Source: Pseudomonas laurylsulfativorans
Lineage (GTDB): Bacteria; Pseudomonadota; Gammaproteobacteria; Pseudomonadales; Pseudomonadaceae
Assembly (NCBI RefSeq): GCF_002906155.1
Contig: NZ_MUJK01000005.1
Span: 372,001 to 436,000 of the forward strand
DNA: 64,000 bases
Reading direction: 5' to 3'
A program made the translations under genes and the position numbers. Every line of letters begins with the position of its first letter. Within the stretch, counting starts at the first letter, position 1. Shown in pieces: positions 37,401 through 50,941 of this stretch. The notes under the pieces were generated by a model that saw only the letters and a list, made by a program, of their open reading frames with translations, had not been told where the DNA came from and ran no database searches.

Positions 37401-37535
37401 TCAAACTGCCAGACGCGCACGACCTTTGGCGCGACGACGCGACAGAACGGCACGACCGTTCTTGGTAGCCATGCGAGCACGGAAACCGTGGGTACGAGCG
37501 CGTTTGATAGTGCTTGGTTGGAAAGTACGTTTCAT
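37401..37535 (-). CDS. rpmH: 50S ribosomal protein L34
   Basis: 44-residue ribosomal protein, [19 protein letters not shown] to the end [11 protein letters not shown]. It is the first gene of the rpmH-rnpA-yidD-yidC operon, 16 bp before rnpA, and borders oriC. Confidence 0.97.
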   Translation of the reverse strand: MKRTFQPSTIKRARTHGFRARMATKNGRAVLSRRRAKGRARLAV

Positions 37536-38101
37536 TGTCGTGTTACCTGGTTCGTCCACAACGGGCCGGAATGGCCCCCGTTTTAAGAGACCGGGGATTC
37601 TAGAGAAAGCAAGCCCTCAGGTCAATTTCCAACCAGCGTTTCCTTATAAATAGATCTCCAGACGTTTTGCGCTGAACTAACCGTGGGTAAATATAAAAAT
37701 AAGAAAGGAAAGTATTTAAAGCTTTTCTATAAAGCTTATAAAAGCTAGGCACGCAACCTTCTGTGGATAAGTCGATTCAGCCCTTGTTTCACAAGCTGTA
37801 CAGAGAATGACAACTACAGTGGAAAACAGTGTTCAGCCTGTGCTGCGCTGTCGGATAACCTGTGTGTGGAACGGCGGTTTATCCACAGGCCGGTTATCCA
37901 CCGAGTTTCGCCCCCACTTGTGCAATGACCTTAACCCAGGTTATCCACAGAGCTTATGCACAGACCACTGGTCGTCTTTTTTGCGTATGAAACGGTGATT
38001 CTTCTTGGTTGATGAACCACCTACGTGTGGATAAGTCGGCGTCTGGTCGTTACAATGGCCGCTTGTTTTTGCCTCACCGGCTTTCAACTTAGGGGATATC
38101 C
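37536..38101. other. oriC: Chromosomal replication origin oriC
   Basis: The 566-bp rpmH-dnaA gap holds four perfect DnaA boxes, at 37762-37770, 37879-37887, 37941-37949 and 38026-38034. Near matches lie at 37894 (TTATCCACC) and 37954 (TTATGCACA). An AT-rich block at about 37685-37745 is a good candidate unwinding element. Location and content match the known Pseudomonas oriC. Promoters for rpmH and dnaA must also lie here. Confidence 0.9.
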
Positions 38102-39625
38102 GTGTCAGTGGAACTTTGGCAGCAGTGCGTGGAGCTTCTGCGCGATGAGCTGCCTGCCCAACAATTCAACACTTGGATCCGTCCACTACAGGTCGAAGCC
38201 GAAGGCGACGAGTTGCGTGTCTATGCACCCAATCGTTTTGTTCTGGACTGGGTCAACGAAAAGTACCTGGGCCGTGTTCTTGAATTGCTCGATGAGCACG
38301 GCAATGGCATGGCACCTGCGCTTTCCTTATTAATAGGCAGCAAACGCAGCTCGGCACCGCGTGCCGCGCCCAATGCTCCCCTGGCTGCCGCGGCTTCCCA
38401 GGCACAGGCAGCTCAAGCGCCCGTCAGTCCACCGTCGCCGGCACCTGCCGCGGCTTCGACCAAGCGTGCCACGCAAAAAGTGGCTGAAGTCACCGAGGAA
38501 GAACCTTCCCGCGACAGCTTCGACCCCATGGCCGGTGCCAGTTCGCAACAGGCCCCTGTGCGCGCCGAGCAACGTACCGTGCAGGTCGAAGGTGCGCTCA
38601 AGCACACCAGTTACCTGAACCGCACCTTTACCTTCGAGAACTTCGTTGAGGGTAAATCCAACCAGTTGGCGCGCGCCGCCGCCTGGCAGGTGGCAGACAA
38701 CCCCAAGCACGGTTACAACCCGCTCTTCCTTTATGGGGGCGTCGGCCTGGGTAAAACCCACTTGATGCACGCTGTGGGTAACCATCTATTAAAGAAGAAT
38801 CCGAATGCCAAGGTGGTCTACCTGCATTCCGAGCGTTTCGTGGCGGACATGGTCAAGGCCCTGCAACTGAACGCGATCAACGAGTTCAAACGCTTCTACC
38901 GTTCGGTGGATGCGTTGCTGATCGATGACATTCAGTTCTTCGCCCGCAAGGAGCGTTCCCAGGAAGAGTTTTTCCACACCTTCAATGCCCTGCTCGAAGG
39001 TGGCCAGCAGGTCATTCTCACCAGTGACCGCTACCCGAAAGAAATCGAAGGCCTTGAAGAGCGCCTCAAATCCCGCTTTGGCTGGGGCCTGACCGTAGCG
39101 GTCGAGCCGCCGGAGCTGGAAACCCGCGTGGCGATCCTGATGAAGAAGGCCGATCAGGCCAAAGTCGAGCTGCCTCACGACGCCGCGTTCTTCATTGCCC
39201 AACGCATTCGCTCCAATGTCCGTGAGCTGGAAGGCGCGCTCAAACGTGTGATCGCCCATTCGCACTTCATGGGGCGCGACATCACCATTGAGCTGATTCG
39301 CGAATCCCTTAAGGACTTGCTGGCGTTGCAGGATAAACTGGTCTCTGTGGATAACATTCAGCGCACTGTCGCCGAGTACTACAAGATCAAGATCTCCGAC
39401 TTGCTGTCCAAACGCCGTTCGCGTTCGGTCGCTCGTCCGCGTCAGGTCGCCATGGCGTTGTCCAAGGAACTCACCAACCACAGCCTGCCAGAAATTGGCG
39501 ATGTGTTTGGCGGTCGCGACCATACAACGGTCTTGCACGCGTGCCGCAAGATCAACGAACTTAAGGAATCCGACGCGGACATCCGCGAGGACTACAAGAA
39601 CCTGCTGCGTACGCTGACCACTTGA
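38102..39625 (+). CDS. dnaA: Chromosomal replication initiator DnaA
   Basis: AAA+ initiator that binds the TTATCCACA boxes next to it. Domain I begins [17 protein letters not shown], then a long Ala/Pro-rich linker. The ATPase has [15 protein letters not shown] and [11 protein letters not shown], and domain IV contains [16 protein letters not shown]. 507 residues. GTG start at 38102. A perfect DnaA box occurs inside the gene at 39346. Confidence 0.98.
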   Translation: MSVELWQQCVELLRDELPAQQFNTWIRPLQVEAEGDELRVYAPNRFVLDWVNEKYLGRVLELLDEHGNGMAPALSLLIGSKRSSAPRAAPNAPLAAAASQAQAAQAPVSPPSPAPAAASTKRATQKVAEVTEEEPSRDSFDPMAGASSQQAPVRAEQRTVQVEGALKHTSYLNRTFTFENFVEGKSNQLARAAAWQVADNPKHGYNPLFLYGGVGLGKTHLMHAVGNHLLKKNPNAKVVYLHSERFVADMVKALQLNAINEFKRFYRSVDALLIDDIQFFARKERSQEEFFHTFNALLEGGQQVILTSDRYPKEIEGLEERLKSRFGWGLTVAVEPPELETRVAILMKKADQAKVELPHDAAFFIAQRIRSNVRELEGALKRVIAHSHFMGRDITIELIRESLKDLLALQDKLVSVDNIQRTVAEYYKIKISDLLSKRRSRSVARPRQVAMALSKELTNHSLPEIGDVFGGRDHTTVLHACRKINELKESDADIREDYKNLLRTLTT

Positions 39626-39664
39626 TGAACACCAGCGCAGCTTATTAAGGCAAGGGACTAGACC

Positions 39665-40768
39665 ATGCATTTCACCATTCAACGCGAAGCCCTGTTGAAA
39701 CCCCTGCAACTGGTCGCAGGCGTCGTCGAACGCCGACAGACCTTGCCGGTGCTTTCCAACGTGCTGCTGGTTGTCGAAGGCCAGCAATTGTCGCTGACCG
39801 GTACCGACCTGGAAGTCGAGCTGGTTGGTCGTGTTCAACTCGAAGAGCCAGCGGATCCGGGTTCCATTACCGTGCCGGCGCGCAAGCTGATGGACATCTG
39901 CAAAAGCCTGCCGAACGATGCGCTGATCGATATCAAGGTCGACGAGCAGAAGCTTGTGGTCAAGGCTGGTCGTAGCCGCTTCACCCTGTCGACGCTGCCG
40001 GCCAACGACTTCCCTACCGTGGAAGAAGGCCCGGGTTCGCTGACCTGCAGCCTGGAGCAAAGCAAGCTGCGCCGCCTGATCGAACGCACCAGCTTCGCCA
40101 TGGCCCAGCAGGACGTGCGTTACTACCTCAACGGCATGCTGCTGGAAGTCTCCGCTGGCGTGATCCGCGCCGTGGCCACCGACGGTCACCGTCTGGCCAT
40201 GTGCTCGATGCAGGCCGATATCGGTCAGCCGGATCGTCACCAGGTCATCGTGCCGCGCAAAGGTATCCTAGAACTGGCACGCCTGCTCACCGAGCCGGAC
40301 GGCAATGTCAGCATCGTGCTGGGGCAGCACCACATCCGCGCCACCACCGGTGAGTTCACCTTCACCTCGAAGCTGGTCGACGGCAAATTCCCGGACTACG
40401 AGCGCGTTCTGCCGAAGGGCGGCGACAAGTTGGTACTGGGTGATCGCCAGGCGCTGCGCGAAGCGTTCAGCCGTACCGCGATTCTGTCCAACGAGAAGTA
40501 CCGTGGTATCCGTCTGCAACTGGCCAGCGGTCAGTTGAAGATCCAGGCGAACAACCCGGAGCAAGAAGAAGCGGAAGAAGAAGTGGGCGTTGAATACAAC
40601 GGCGGCTCTCTGGAAATCGGCTTCAACGTGAGCTACCTGCTCGACGTACTGGGTGTGATGACCACCGAGCAGGTTCGTCTGATCCTGTCCGACTCCAACA
40701 GCAGTGCGCTGGTGCAAGAGTCCGACAATGACGACTCGGCCTACGTTGTCATGCCGATGCGTCTGTAA
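39665..40768 (+). CDS. dnaN: DNA polymerase III beta sliding clamp
   Basis: Ring-shaped processivity clamp, 367 residues in three similar domains. It begins MHFTIQREALLKPLQLVAG and ends with the conserved YVVMPMRL. Lies 39 bp after dnaA in the dnaA-dnaN-recF-gyrB order. Confidence 0.98.
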   Translation: MHFTIQREALLKPLQLVAGVVERRQTLPVLSNVLLVVEGQQLSLTGTDLEVELVGRVQLEEPADPGSITVPARKLMDICKSLPNDALIDIKVDEQKLVVKAGRSRFTLSTLPANDFPTVEEGPGSLTCSLEQSKLRRLIERTSFAMAQQDVRYYLNGMLLEVSAGVIRAVATDGHRLAMCSMQADIGQPDRHQVIVPRKGILELARLLTEPDGNVSIVLGQHHIRATTGEFTFTSKLVDGKFPDYERVLPKGGDKLVLGDRQALREAFSRTAILSNEKYRGIRLQLASGQLKIQANNPEQEEAEEEVGVEYNGGSLEIGFNVSYLLDVLGVMTTEQVRLILSDSNSSALVQESDNDDSAYVVMPMRL

Positions 40769-40788
40769 TCATGCTCAGCAGAAGCTAG

Positions 40789-44315
<3,527 letters not shown>

Positions 44316-44398
44316 TCCCGGTTGTAGGATCACAGAATAGTTGCTTATTTTCACAAATAGATGGTGCGCTATCTGTTTATCAGGTAGCCATTACAAAG

Positions 44399-44428
44399 AA
44401 AGCCCGCTAAGAAAGCGGGTTTTTTTTG
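44399..44428 (+). terminator. Rho-independent terminator after gyrB
   Basis: CCCGCT (44403-44408) pairs with AGCGGG (44414-44419), followed by a run of Ts to 44427. It ends the dnaA-gyrB cluster and is probably the last core feature before element 2. Confidence 0.85.
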
Positions 44429-45214
44429 CCCCGGTAAAGGGTGAGCTATCGATTTGGCAAGTCTTGGACTCAAAAAGAAGTAACAAAACCGCAGGTCAAA
44501 CAAATATCTCCGAGAATTAGTAATCCAAGGGCGTTGAAAGTCTGAGCGTATTAATTGACTAAGAAGCGAAGAATTTCAATTACGGATATATGTGAATCGA
44601 AAAAATTGATTTGAAGAAATGCACGGTTTTGTTGAAAAACAGCACCTAAAGGAAGTTAGCTATTTTGAGTAATACTATACATTGCTAACTTAGGAAGAAT
44701 GCAAAAGTTGCCTGCCGAACGCCAAAAAAGTGCAGGTTTTTCGGTGGCAAATCGTAGATTTTACGCGTACCGTGGAATACTATTTGAAGACGCAACTGTC
44801 TCAAAAAATCGCAATCTTATAAGGTAAATCAAGACGTTATTTGAAGGTGCTCGAGTGAACCGTAACTCGGCAACAGTTGAAGTCCGCAGGTTTAGAGCGT
44901 AACCCTATAAAAAAAATCAGCTTAAATTAAAAAGCTATCAAGCCCAAAGAGGATAAAAATATGAACAATTGGAGGTGTGAAATGTAAAACGCGACCAAAA
45001 CCAAGGGGTTTTGACCGCGCAGATCTGAAGCGATATTGCAGGCTTGAGAACCGCAATTTCGGCTTTTTTTCAGCGCCTGTCAATCCCCTCCCATCATTTC
45101 GACTTTATCGAGGCCGCTCGACGGGGAAGTGTTGCCTGTCGATTGTGGATCTCGAGCACCGGTCTGTACCTGGTTTCTAGGCGCAGCGATGGTGCACGTC
45201 TGTGGAGGTGTTCG
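44429..45214. other. AT-rich non-coding region between gyrB and tnsA of element 2
   Basis: Roughly 790 bp with no believable gene. It must contain the gyrB-side end of element 2 and the tnsA promoter. Repeated words are ATTTGAAG (about 44612, 44782, 44838) and GCAGGT (about 44492, 44733, 44886). There is an 8-bp dyad AAGTTAGC/GCTAACTT (44653-44660 and 44684-44691). None forms regular arrays like those of element 1. Confidence 0.5.
44990..45019. repeat. Inverted repeat upstream of tnsA, element 2
   Basis: CGCGACCAAAACC (44990-45002) pairs with GGTTTTGACCGCG (45007-45019) with two internal mismatches and a 4-nt loop. Could be an operator, an attenuator or part of the element end. Confidence 0.5.
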
Positions 45215-45853
45215 ATGGCAGTACGTAAAGTAGTTACCCGCAGTTCATGTCATTTCAGGGGGTATTTCCCATCCCTGAAAAACGGTCATCCTGTGGCCTG
45301 GGAGTCCCAGTTAGAGGGCGGTTTTTTCCGTCTGCTAGAGCTGTCTCCGTTCGTTCTCCGCTATGAAGTACAACCTTCTAGGGAACGACTTCCTTTGGGC
45401 GATACATTCCTAGATTACGTTCCCGATCTGCGTGTGTTTCTAGCAAATGGGAGCGAGTGGTGGATCGAAGTCAAGCCATCGAGAAAGCTTCCAATCCTTA
45501 GCGTTAAGCAAAAGCTGAGCGCAGCCTCAATACATTTCCCTGCCACCAATCGAAATTTTTTAGTTGTTACGGACGAGCTTATTTGGCGAGAGCCATTAGC
45601 GACAAATCTGCAGAAAATTCTATATCACCGACGTGGACCATTGCTTTCGTCGGAGCAGCACGCGGAAGTTTGCTCAAAACTCAATAAATACAAACCTCAC
45701 GTTTTTCACGACGTTATTTCATTATTTGGGCGAATGGAAGCTTGGCGTTTGTTGGGGCTGTGCGTTATCGGGATAAATCTAGAAGAAACCCTGGTCGAAG
45801 AGTCACAGGTCTTTCTTTCAGGAGGACATCGTCATGCAAACATTTTCGCTTAA
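45215..45853 (+). CDS. tnsA: TnsA-like endonuclease, element 2 (short form)
   Basis: Predicted 5'-strand nuclease of 212 residues, much shorter than the element 1 protein. The PD-(D/E)XK core is E30/E34 (AWESQLEGGF), D71 (DYVPDLRVF) and E85-V-K87 (WWIEVKPSRK). ATG 45215 has GGAGG upstream, whereas the longer open frame from 45044 has no ribosome site. The end overlaps tnsB by 20 bp. A nuclease-active TnsA would give cut-and-paste movement rather than the replicative mode of TnsA-less Tn5053-type elements. Confidence 0.85.
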   Translation: MAVRKVVTRSSCHFRGYFPSLKNGHPVAWESQLEGGFFRLLELSPFVLRYEVQPSRERLPLGDTFLDYVPDLRVFLANGSEWWIEVKPSRKLPILSVKQKLSAASIHFPATNRNFLVVTDELIWREPLATNLQKILYHRRGPLLSSEQHAEVCSKLNKYKPHVFHDVISLFGRMEAWRLLGLCVIGINLEETLVEESQVFLSGGHRHANIFA

Positions 45854-47798
45854 GTTGAGATTAGTTGTGGTTATCAACCACACGAGAATGACATTACAAC
45901 GGCGCCTTGTGGACAGACGCTTACTTTTCGTTGATGAACTCGGAGAGCCAACGAAGTTAAAGGAAAGCGAATTCTATATCGGTTATGAGCGCCGTGAGAT
46001 AGAAATCTGCGATGACCAACCTTATCTCGGAGAAATTCCAGTTATCAGAAACGTAGCACCGGATCTGACTTGTTTTCCACCAAGGCATAGTAAAGAAGCT
46101 ATACGTCGGCGTAAATATTTAGAAAGCCTTACAGAGGGACAAGATATGTTACCGAGTTTAAGCGTTTTACGAGAAAAAATACTAGAAATAGCAAAAGGCT
46201 TGGAAGATATTCGAGTCCCGTCAATATCTACAATTAGAAGATGGTTCTCAAAATTCTCAGGTCGAAACGTTGTAAAGCTAGTTCCAAAACACTCGAAAAA
46301 AGGAAGGGTCTCCGTTATATCTGGTGAGCTAGAAGAAATATTGACGCGCGTGATTGATGAGATTTATCTCAAACCTGAACGCCCAGATATCTCGAAGGTA
46401 GTTCTCGAGTATCAAAAACGTGTAGATGAGAAAAACGCAACTCGCCTTCCCTCTCGCCACCTGAAAATACCTTGTGGTATGACCATTCGTAGGTACATTG
46501 CAAAACTTGATCCGTATGAGGTTGATGTTCATCGATTGGGTAAACACGCCGCGAAAAAAAAACACAGAACGGCAATCGGAGTGCTCACAGTAACTGACAT
46601 TCTTGATCGATGGGAGATTGATCATACGCTTATGGATGTATTGTTAGTGGACGAAGAAACAGGACTAATTATTGGTCGTCCCTACATCTCTATCGTGCTG
46701 GATAAGTTTTCGCGAATGATCATGGGTTACCTGATTCATCTCGCAGCTCCAAATACTGAGACCGTTCTTCGCGTCATCGAACGCTCCATTCGTCCTAAAG
46801 CGGAATTGCTAAAACGCTTCCCGGAGGTAGAGGGTGAGTGGCGAGCACATGGACTACCCACGCGAGTCGTTCCTGATAATGCAGCTGAATTCCATGCCGA
46901 TGATTTGATTGCTGGGTTTAACGAACTAGGGATTGAGATTATGTATCCCCGATCTAGAGGTCCAGAGATGAAAGGTTCGGTCGAAAGATTTTTCCGTACA
47001 CTGAATACTGGATTGATTCATGGTTTACCTGGAACGACGTTTTCGAATATTCAAGAAAAGGGAGACTACGATTCGGAGAAGCATGCTTGCTTCACATTTG
47101 AGCAGATTGAACGAAGCATCGTGAAATGGATTGTCGACGGATATCATCAAACCCCTCACCGTTCTCTTGACGCAAGGACCCCTGCCCAAGTTTGGGCTTC
47201 GGCAGAGGCAGATCGGCTCATCAAACTACCCGTTGATCTAGATGAACTTGAATGCATTCTCGCGCGCCGGAGGTCGGTGTGTGTCCATCACTATGGCATT
47301 GAAGTAGACGGTCACGGTTACCATTCACTTGAACTTGCGCAATTGAGTATGCGTATGGCACCTGAAGAAAAAATCAGTGTCCGATTTCGTGACGAACTAA
47401 GCCATGTTTGGGTGCACGATCGTTTTAGAAATGTCTTTTTACAAGTGCCAGTCAAAGATAAACGCATGCTTGGAGTGAGCCGTGATCTATGGAAATCGGC
47501 AAAAAATGCATTGCGAGCGAAAGGTGACGATAAACCAAGTTTTGAAAAGATACATCAGTGCTATCGCGATTTGGAAAAAGACGTGGACTACGCTCGCCAT
47601 TCTCAAAAGCTACGGCAACGCCGGGCAGTAACTCGTGCCAAGTTAGATAAAGATGGTTGGAAACTCCCAAACGTTAAGTTGCCACTCTCTTCAGTCAGCA
47701 TGGAATGGTTGGATATGCCCATTGCGACTGATGTAAGCACAACATTCAGAGTTGTTCATCGTCAACCTGCTGGGAGACTGAATAATGAGCCGTCGTGA
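45834..47798 (+). CDS. tnsB: TnsB/TniA-like DDE transposase, element 2
   Basis: Transposase of 654 residues with an rve-type core. The predicted triad is D263 (RWEIDHTLMD), D348 (VVPDNAAEF) and E384 (GSVERFFRTLN), followed by a Mu-type C-terminal beta barrel region. AGGAGG precedes ATG 45834. Sequence resembles the TniA/Tn5053 side of the family more than Tn7 TnsB, and shares little with the element 1 enzyme outside the catalytic motifs. The gene is far more AT-rich than gyrB. Confidence 0.88.
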   Translation: MQTFSLKLRLVVVINHTRMTLQRRLVDRRLLFVDELGEPTKLKESEFYIGYERREIEICDDQPYLGEIPVIRNVAPDLTCFPPRHSKEAIRRRKYLESLTEGQDMLPSLSVLREKILEIAKGLEDIRVPSISTIRRWFSKFSGRNVVKLVPKHSKKGRVSVISGELEEILTRVIDEIYLKPERPDISKVVLEYQKRVDEKNATRLPSRHLKIPCGMTIRRYIAKLDPYEVDVHRLGKHAAKKKHRTAIGVLTVTDILDRWEIDHTLMDVLLVDEETGLIIGRPYISIVLDKFSRMIMGYLIHLAAPNTETVLRVIERSIRPKAELLKRFPEVEGEWRAHGLPTRVVPDNAAEFHADDLIAGFNELGIEIMYPRSRGPEMKGSVERFFRTLNTGLIHGLPGTTFSNIQEKGDYDSEKHACFTFEQIERSIVKWIVDGYHQTPHRSLDARTPAQVWASAEADRLIKLPVDLDELECILARRRSVCVHHYGIEVDGHGYHSLELAQLSMRMAPEEKISVRFRDELSHVWVHDRFRNVFLQVPVKDKRMLGVSRDLWKSAKNALRAKGDDKPSFEKIHQCYRDLEKDVDYARHSQKLRQRRAVTRAKLDKDGWKLPNVKLPLSSVSMEWLDMPIATDVSTTFRVVHRQPAGRLNNEPS

Positions 47799-48726
47799 GG
47801 AAGATCAAATCCAGTTTTCGTTGAGGCATCACTTCATCGTTAGTCCGCAAGCGGAGCGGGCCCTGACCAGGCTTATGGAGGTACATGGAGACACACTTCG
47901 CACAGGTGCCAGCAAGGGACTTGTTATCCAGGGGCCGAGCGGTGTGGGGAAAAGCACATTGATCACAGAATATGTCAGGGAACTGGAATCTACCAACCCG
48001 CCTAAACCTGGCCACCGCGCTGTGCTCAGCGTCGAAATTCCCTCCTCTCCAACCAAGAAGAATTTGGCAACGGCTTTGCTGACCGCAATGAACGATCCTT
48101 ACGCAGATTCCCGTAGCCATTCTGCGGAAACGAAATTTTCAAGGATTGTTCTGCTTTTGAGTAGTCTCGGCGTTGAGGTCGTCGTTTTGGACGAGGCTCA
48201 GCATCTCGTGGATTACAAGCGTAATGATGCATACGAGGCGGCGGATTGGATCAAGAGTTTGATGAATGAAACAAGCATTACGTTTGTCCTCGTTGGCCTA
48301 AAGCGAACTGAACGCTTACTTTTGGCGAACGAACAACTACGGCGAAGATTCTCCGCTACAGTCGATTACAACCGGTTCATGATTACTGAAACTTCTTGGG
48401 CCCATTTTGCAACGCTGCTCCGGGTAATTCAAGAATTGTTGCCGGTGAAGTCCATTAGTTTTTCAACTAATGAAATGATTAAACGTTTCTATCTAGGTTC
48501 ATTTGGATTGATAGACTATCTAATTAAGGTCGTAGATCGTTCTGTATGGCTGGTCCAGCATCGCCATGCCGAGGGTATTAACTTGGAAATACTTTCGGAA
48601 GCTTTTAAGGATGAGGTTTGGAGCTCTGCGACGAACGAGCGCAATCCATTTGATCCAGCATTTGATTTCAAGGCTTTAACAGGCCAGCGTGAGCCTTTCG
48701 AGAACTTTGACACCATTGCAGCTTGA
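47785..48726 (+). CDS. tnsC: TnsC/TniB-like AAA+ ATPase, element 2
   Basis: Short transposition ATPase of 313 residues. Walker A IQGPSGVGKST ends at residue 58 and Walker B VVVLDEAQHL is at 132-141. It lacks the long tails of the element 1 TnsC and so resembles TniB or the compact TnsC of CRISPR-associated transposons. ATG 47785 overlaps the tnsB end by 14 bp. Confidence 0.87.
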   Translation: MSRREEDQIQFSLRHHFIVSPQAERALTRLMEVHGDTLRTGASKGLVIQGPSGVGKSTLITEYVRELESTNPPKPGHRAVLSVEIPSSPTKKNLATALLTAMNDPYADSRSHSAETKFSRIVLLLSSLGVEVVVLDEAQHLVDYKRNDAYEAADWIKSLMNETSITFVLVGLKRTERLLLANEQLRRRFSATVDYNRFMITETSWAHFATLLRVIQELLPVKSISFSTNEMIKRFYLGSFGLIDYLIKVVDRSVWLVQHRHAEGINLEILSEAFKDEVWSSATNERNPFDPAFDFKALTGQREPFENFDTIAA

Positions 48727-48806
48727 TTAAATTCAGCGCCAGGAATTTAGCTCCCGGCGCTGAAGCTTGAAAATTTATCGTCAATACAAAATGAGGAAAA
48801 TATTCC

Positions 48807-50684
48807 ATGTTTGGCCTTTTGATAAATCCTGAGCCGGAGCATGACGAAAGTTTGCTGGGTTACCTGCATCGCTTAGGGATATGTAATGGCCTATGGAATG
48901 GTGAGCTCGTTAAGCTATTCAAAGGTCTTACAGATGAGGAAGTTAGCTCGTGGTTGGGTCAATGTCGTAAGCCACCAAGTTGGTATGATGTAATTAAGGA
49001 AATCAGAAAGCCAAAATTCAATAATCAAAAAGTTTGGACGTTATCGTATTCTAAATATTGTCCTGCTTGCCTAGCTTTTAGTTGTTATTGGCGTGAGGTA
49101 TGGGACTTCACCCTCTATACGGTCTGTACAATCCATGCAGTTGAACTTCTGTATGAATGCCCGATTTGTCAAGCAAGGGTTACGCCAAAAATACTTTATA
49201 CGAGGACCTGTGAAAACTGTGGGTCATCTGTATTTTCAGAAAAGTCAGCTATTACTGAAGTAGATGAATCGAAATTATGGCTTTCGAAGGAACTTAAAAG
49301 GCGTTTGAAGAATAGGTTTAATGAAGTTTCGATAAATATGAATTCCTTAACATATAGTCAGTTCCATTTTTTAGCTGTTCGCTTTGGAGTGCGAGCGTTA
49401 AGTCGTAAATGCCATATGAACATGACAGTTGCATCAATGGCCTCTCAAATCGTAGTTCCTGTTCTAGCCAAGTCGGCTGGACAGATTTTGATGGGCTGGC
49501 CCGAAGCATTTCATGATTTGCTTACTGATCTAATGCAACGTCGTAGACCAAATCTATCATCAAAATTAGGTGCTGCATTTGGGCTAATCTACAATGACAT
49601 TTTTTTATCACTGACTGACCGATGTTATGATTTTGTTCGTCTTGAATTCGAGAATTACGTTGTTAAAAACTGGACGGGCCCCCTGGCGATGCGGAATCGG
49701 CGGTTGAGCGAATGTACGCTGATTGAACATCGCTGGCTTCCATATAATAAAGCGGCGGAGATAACGGGTCTCCCCAAAAATTTTCTTCGAAGAATGTATT
49801 CTTCAGGTGAACTCGACGCTCGTGAATTTAGCTATTCCTGTGGTAAAACTGTTACGGTGGTAGATATTGAAGAGGCACGGAAGCTCTCTTCAATTGCACG
49901 TGAGCCCCTAAATTTGCGTGAGGTATCTCGTTTATTATGCCTTAGCAAAAAGCGCGTTGAACAACTTATAACCGCTAAATTATTAAAGTTTGTCGGTGGA
50001 GTACCGCAAGCTGGTGAAAGATGGCTTATCGACTATGCCTCGATAGCTGCTCTAGCTCCTGATGAGTTTCTAACATTCGCACGCGATGACTTCAAAACGA
50101 TATCTCAAGTCGCAAAATACTACCTTCCGACATCTGGTGGTTTGGTAGAATTAGCTAACGCGATTAAGTCAGGTGAAATTTCAGTTTTTTGCAAAGAGGA
50201 ATCTGAGTTTTTGAATTTTGGCAAATGGCTCATTGATCCTGGCGAGCTTGGACGAAAAGCTATCAAACACTCTATTTCATCACACACACGGAGCATGTCC
50301 GTCACCGAAGCGGCGAAGATGCTGGGTGTAAAATCCGAAGTGTGTTACGCCCTCGTCCGTATCGGTCGACTTCGTAGCGAAACTGTTCAATGCTCTAGGC
50401 GGGCGGCAAAGGTCATAACGCTCGGAGCAGTACAACATTTCAAGCGTAACTATATTCTTGCCCCGGAAGTGGCGAAGGTCTTGGGGGTATCAGTCGTTAA
50501 TGCTTTATCTCATTTGCGAAAAAGAGGTTTTTTTCCCGTCGTTGGCCCTTCTCTCTCAGATGCACACTGCCGGCAGTATGTATGGCGTCGAAGCAAAAAA
50601 CTCGTAGCTTTTCTATCCTCTACAGCTTCGCTTTGCGACCCGCTTGAGCTCCACACACTCACGCCTCGCCTTGCTCTGGACTGA
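48807..50684 (+). CDS. tniQ: TniQ-family target selector with C-terminal HTH array, element 2
   Basis: Target selector of 625 residues. The N-terminal TniQ domain opens NPEPEHDESLLGYLHRL. It has zinc ligands C85-x2-C88 and C107-x2-H110, then a second finger with C118-x2-C121 and C135-x2-C138. From about residue 311 onward come at least four helix-turn-helix modules of the excisionase/MerR kind, near 311-335 (YNKAAEITGLP), 367-395 (LREVSRLLCLS), 497-524 (VTEAAKMLGVK) and 550-578 (APEVAKVLGVS), with a weaker one near 432. Such an array suggests sequence-specific binding of a long attachment site. An 80-bp gap separates it from tnsC. Confidence 0.85.
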   Translation: MFGLLINPEPEHDESLLGYLHRLGICNGLWNGELVKLFKGLTDEEVSSWLGQCRKPPSWYDVIKEIRKPKFNNQKVWTLSYSKYCPACLAFSCYWREVWDFTLYTVCTIHAVELLYECPICQARVTPKILYTRTCENCGSSVFSEKSAITEVDESKLWLSKELKRRLKNRFNEVSINMNSLTYSQFHFLAVRFGVRALSRKCHMNMTVASMASQIVVPVLAKSAGQILMGWPEAFHDLLTDLMQRRRPNLSSKLGAAFGLIYNDIFLSLTDRCYDFVRLEFENYVVKNWTGPLAMRNRRLSECTLIEHRWLPYNKAAEITGLPKNFLRRMYSSGELDAREFSYSCGKTVTVVDIEEARKLSSIAREPLNLREVSRLLCLSKKRVEQLITAKLLKFVGGVPQAGERWLIDYASIAALAPDEFLTFARDDFKTISQVAKYYLPTSGGLVELANAIKSGEISVFCKEESEFLNFGKWLIDPGELGRKAIKHSISSHTRSMSVTEAAKMLGVKSEVCYALVRIGRLRSETVQCSRRAAKVITLGAVQHFKRNYILAPEVAKVLGVSVVNALSHLRKRGFFPVVGPSLSDAHCRQYVWRRSKKLVAFLSSTASLCDPLELHTLTPRLALD

Positions 50685-50707
50685 CGATCTCACTCGTGGA
50701 GTATTAA

Positions 50708-50941
50708 ATGACGATGCCATTTGAACGGACCAGGTCCGTCGCACAAACTCACGCGTTCCTGACGGAGCTTGCTCGCGACACAGAAGTGCCCGAACGCATT
50801 AGACGAAACGCTCATTTCCTTTTACGTCACTTTCCCACTAAGCAGGATGTTCTGCAGGCTGGCCGTATTGAAGAGCAAGCGAAAAAATTAGGGATAGGTA
50901 CATTTGGTCCCGTTTTTTGCTCATCAACCGAAGATTGGTAG
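50708..50941 (+). CDS. Small conserved protein downstream of tniQ (BPSL0761-like family)
   Basis: 77-residue protein starting MTMPFERTRSVAQTHAFL, with LLRHFPTKQDVLQA in the middle. It begins 23 bp after the tniQ stop, so it is probably the fifth gene of the tns operon. It matches the gene at 10451-10708 over its first 45 residues (MTMP.ERTRS..QT..FL.EL.RD). Function is unknown. The conserved basic and aromatic residues suggest a small helical binding protein, but no catalytic motif is present. Confidence 0.7.
   Translation: MTMPFERTRSVAQTHAFLTELARDTEVPERIRRNAHFLLRHFPTKQDVLQAGRIEEQAKKLGIGTFGPVFCSSTEDW

Larger units (their letters stand above)
44429..50941. mobile_element. Tn7-like transposon, element 2 (ends not located)
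   Basis: An AT-rich tnsA-tnsB-tnsC-tniQ operon plus one small gene reads away from gyrB. The protein set (short TnsA, TniA-like TnsB of 654, TniB-like TnsC of 313, TniQ of 625 residues) differs from element 1. Coordinates are minimal: one end should lie between the gyrB terminator and tnsA, and the other could be anywhere after 50941, even beyond the window. Confidence 0.75.
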
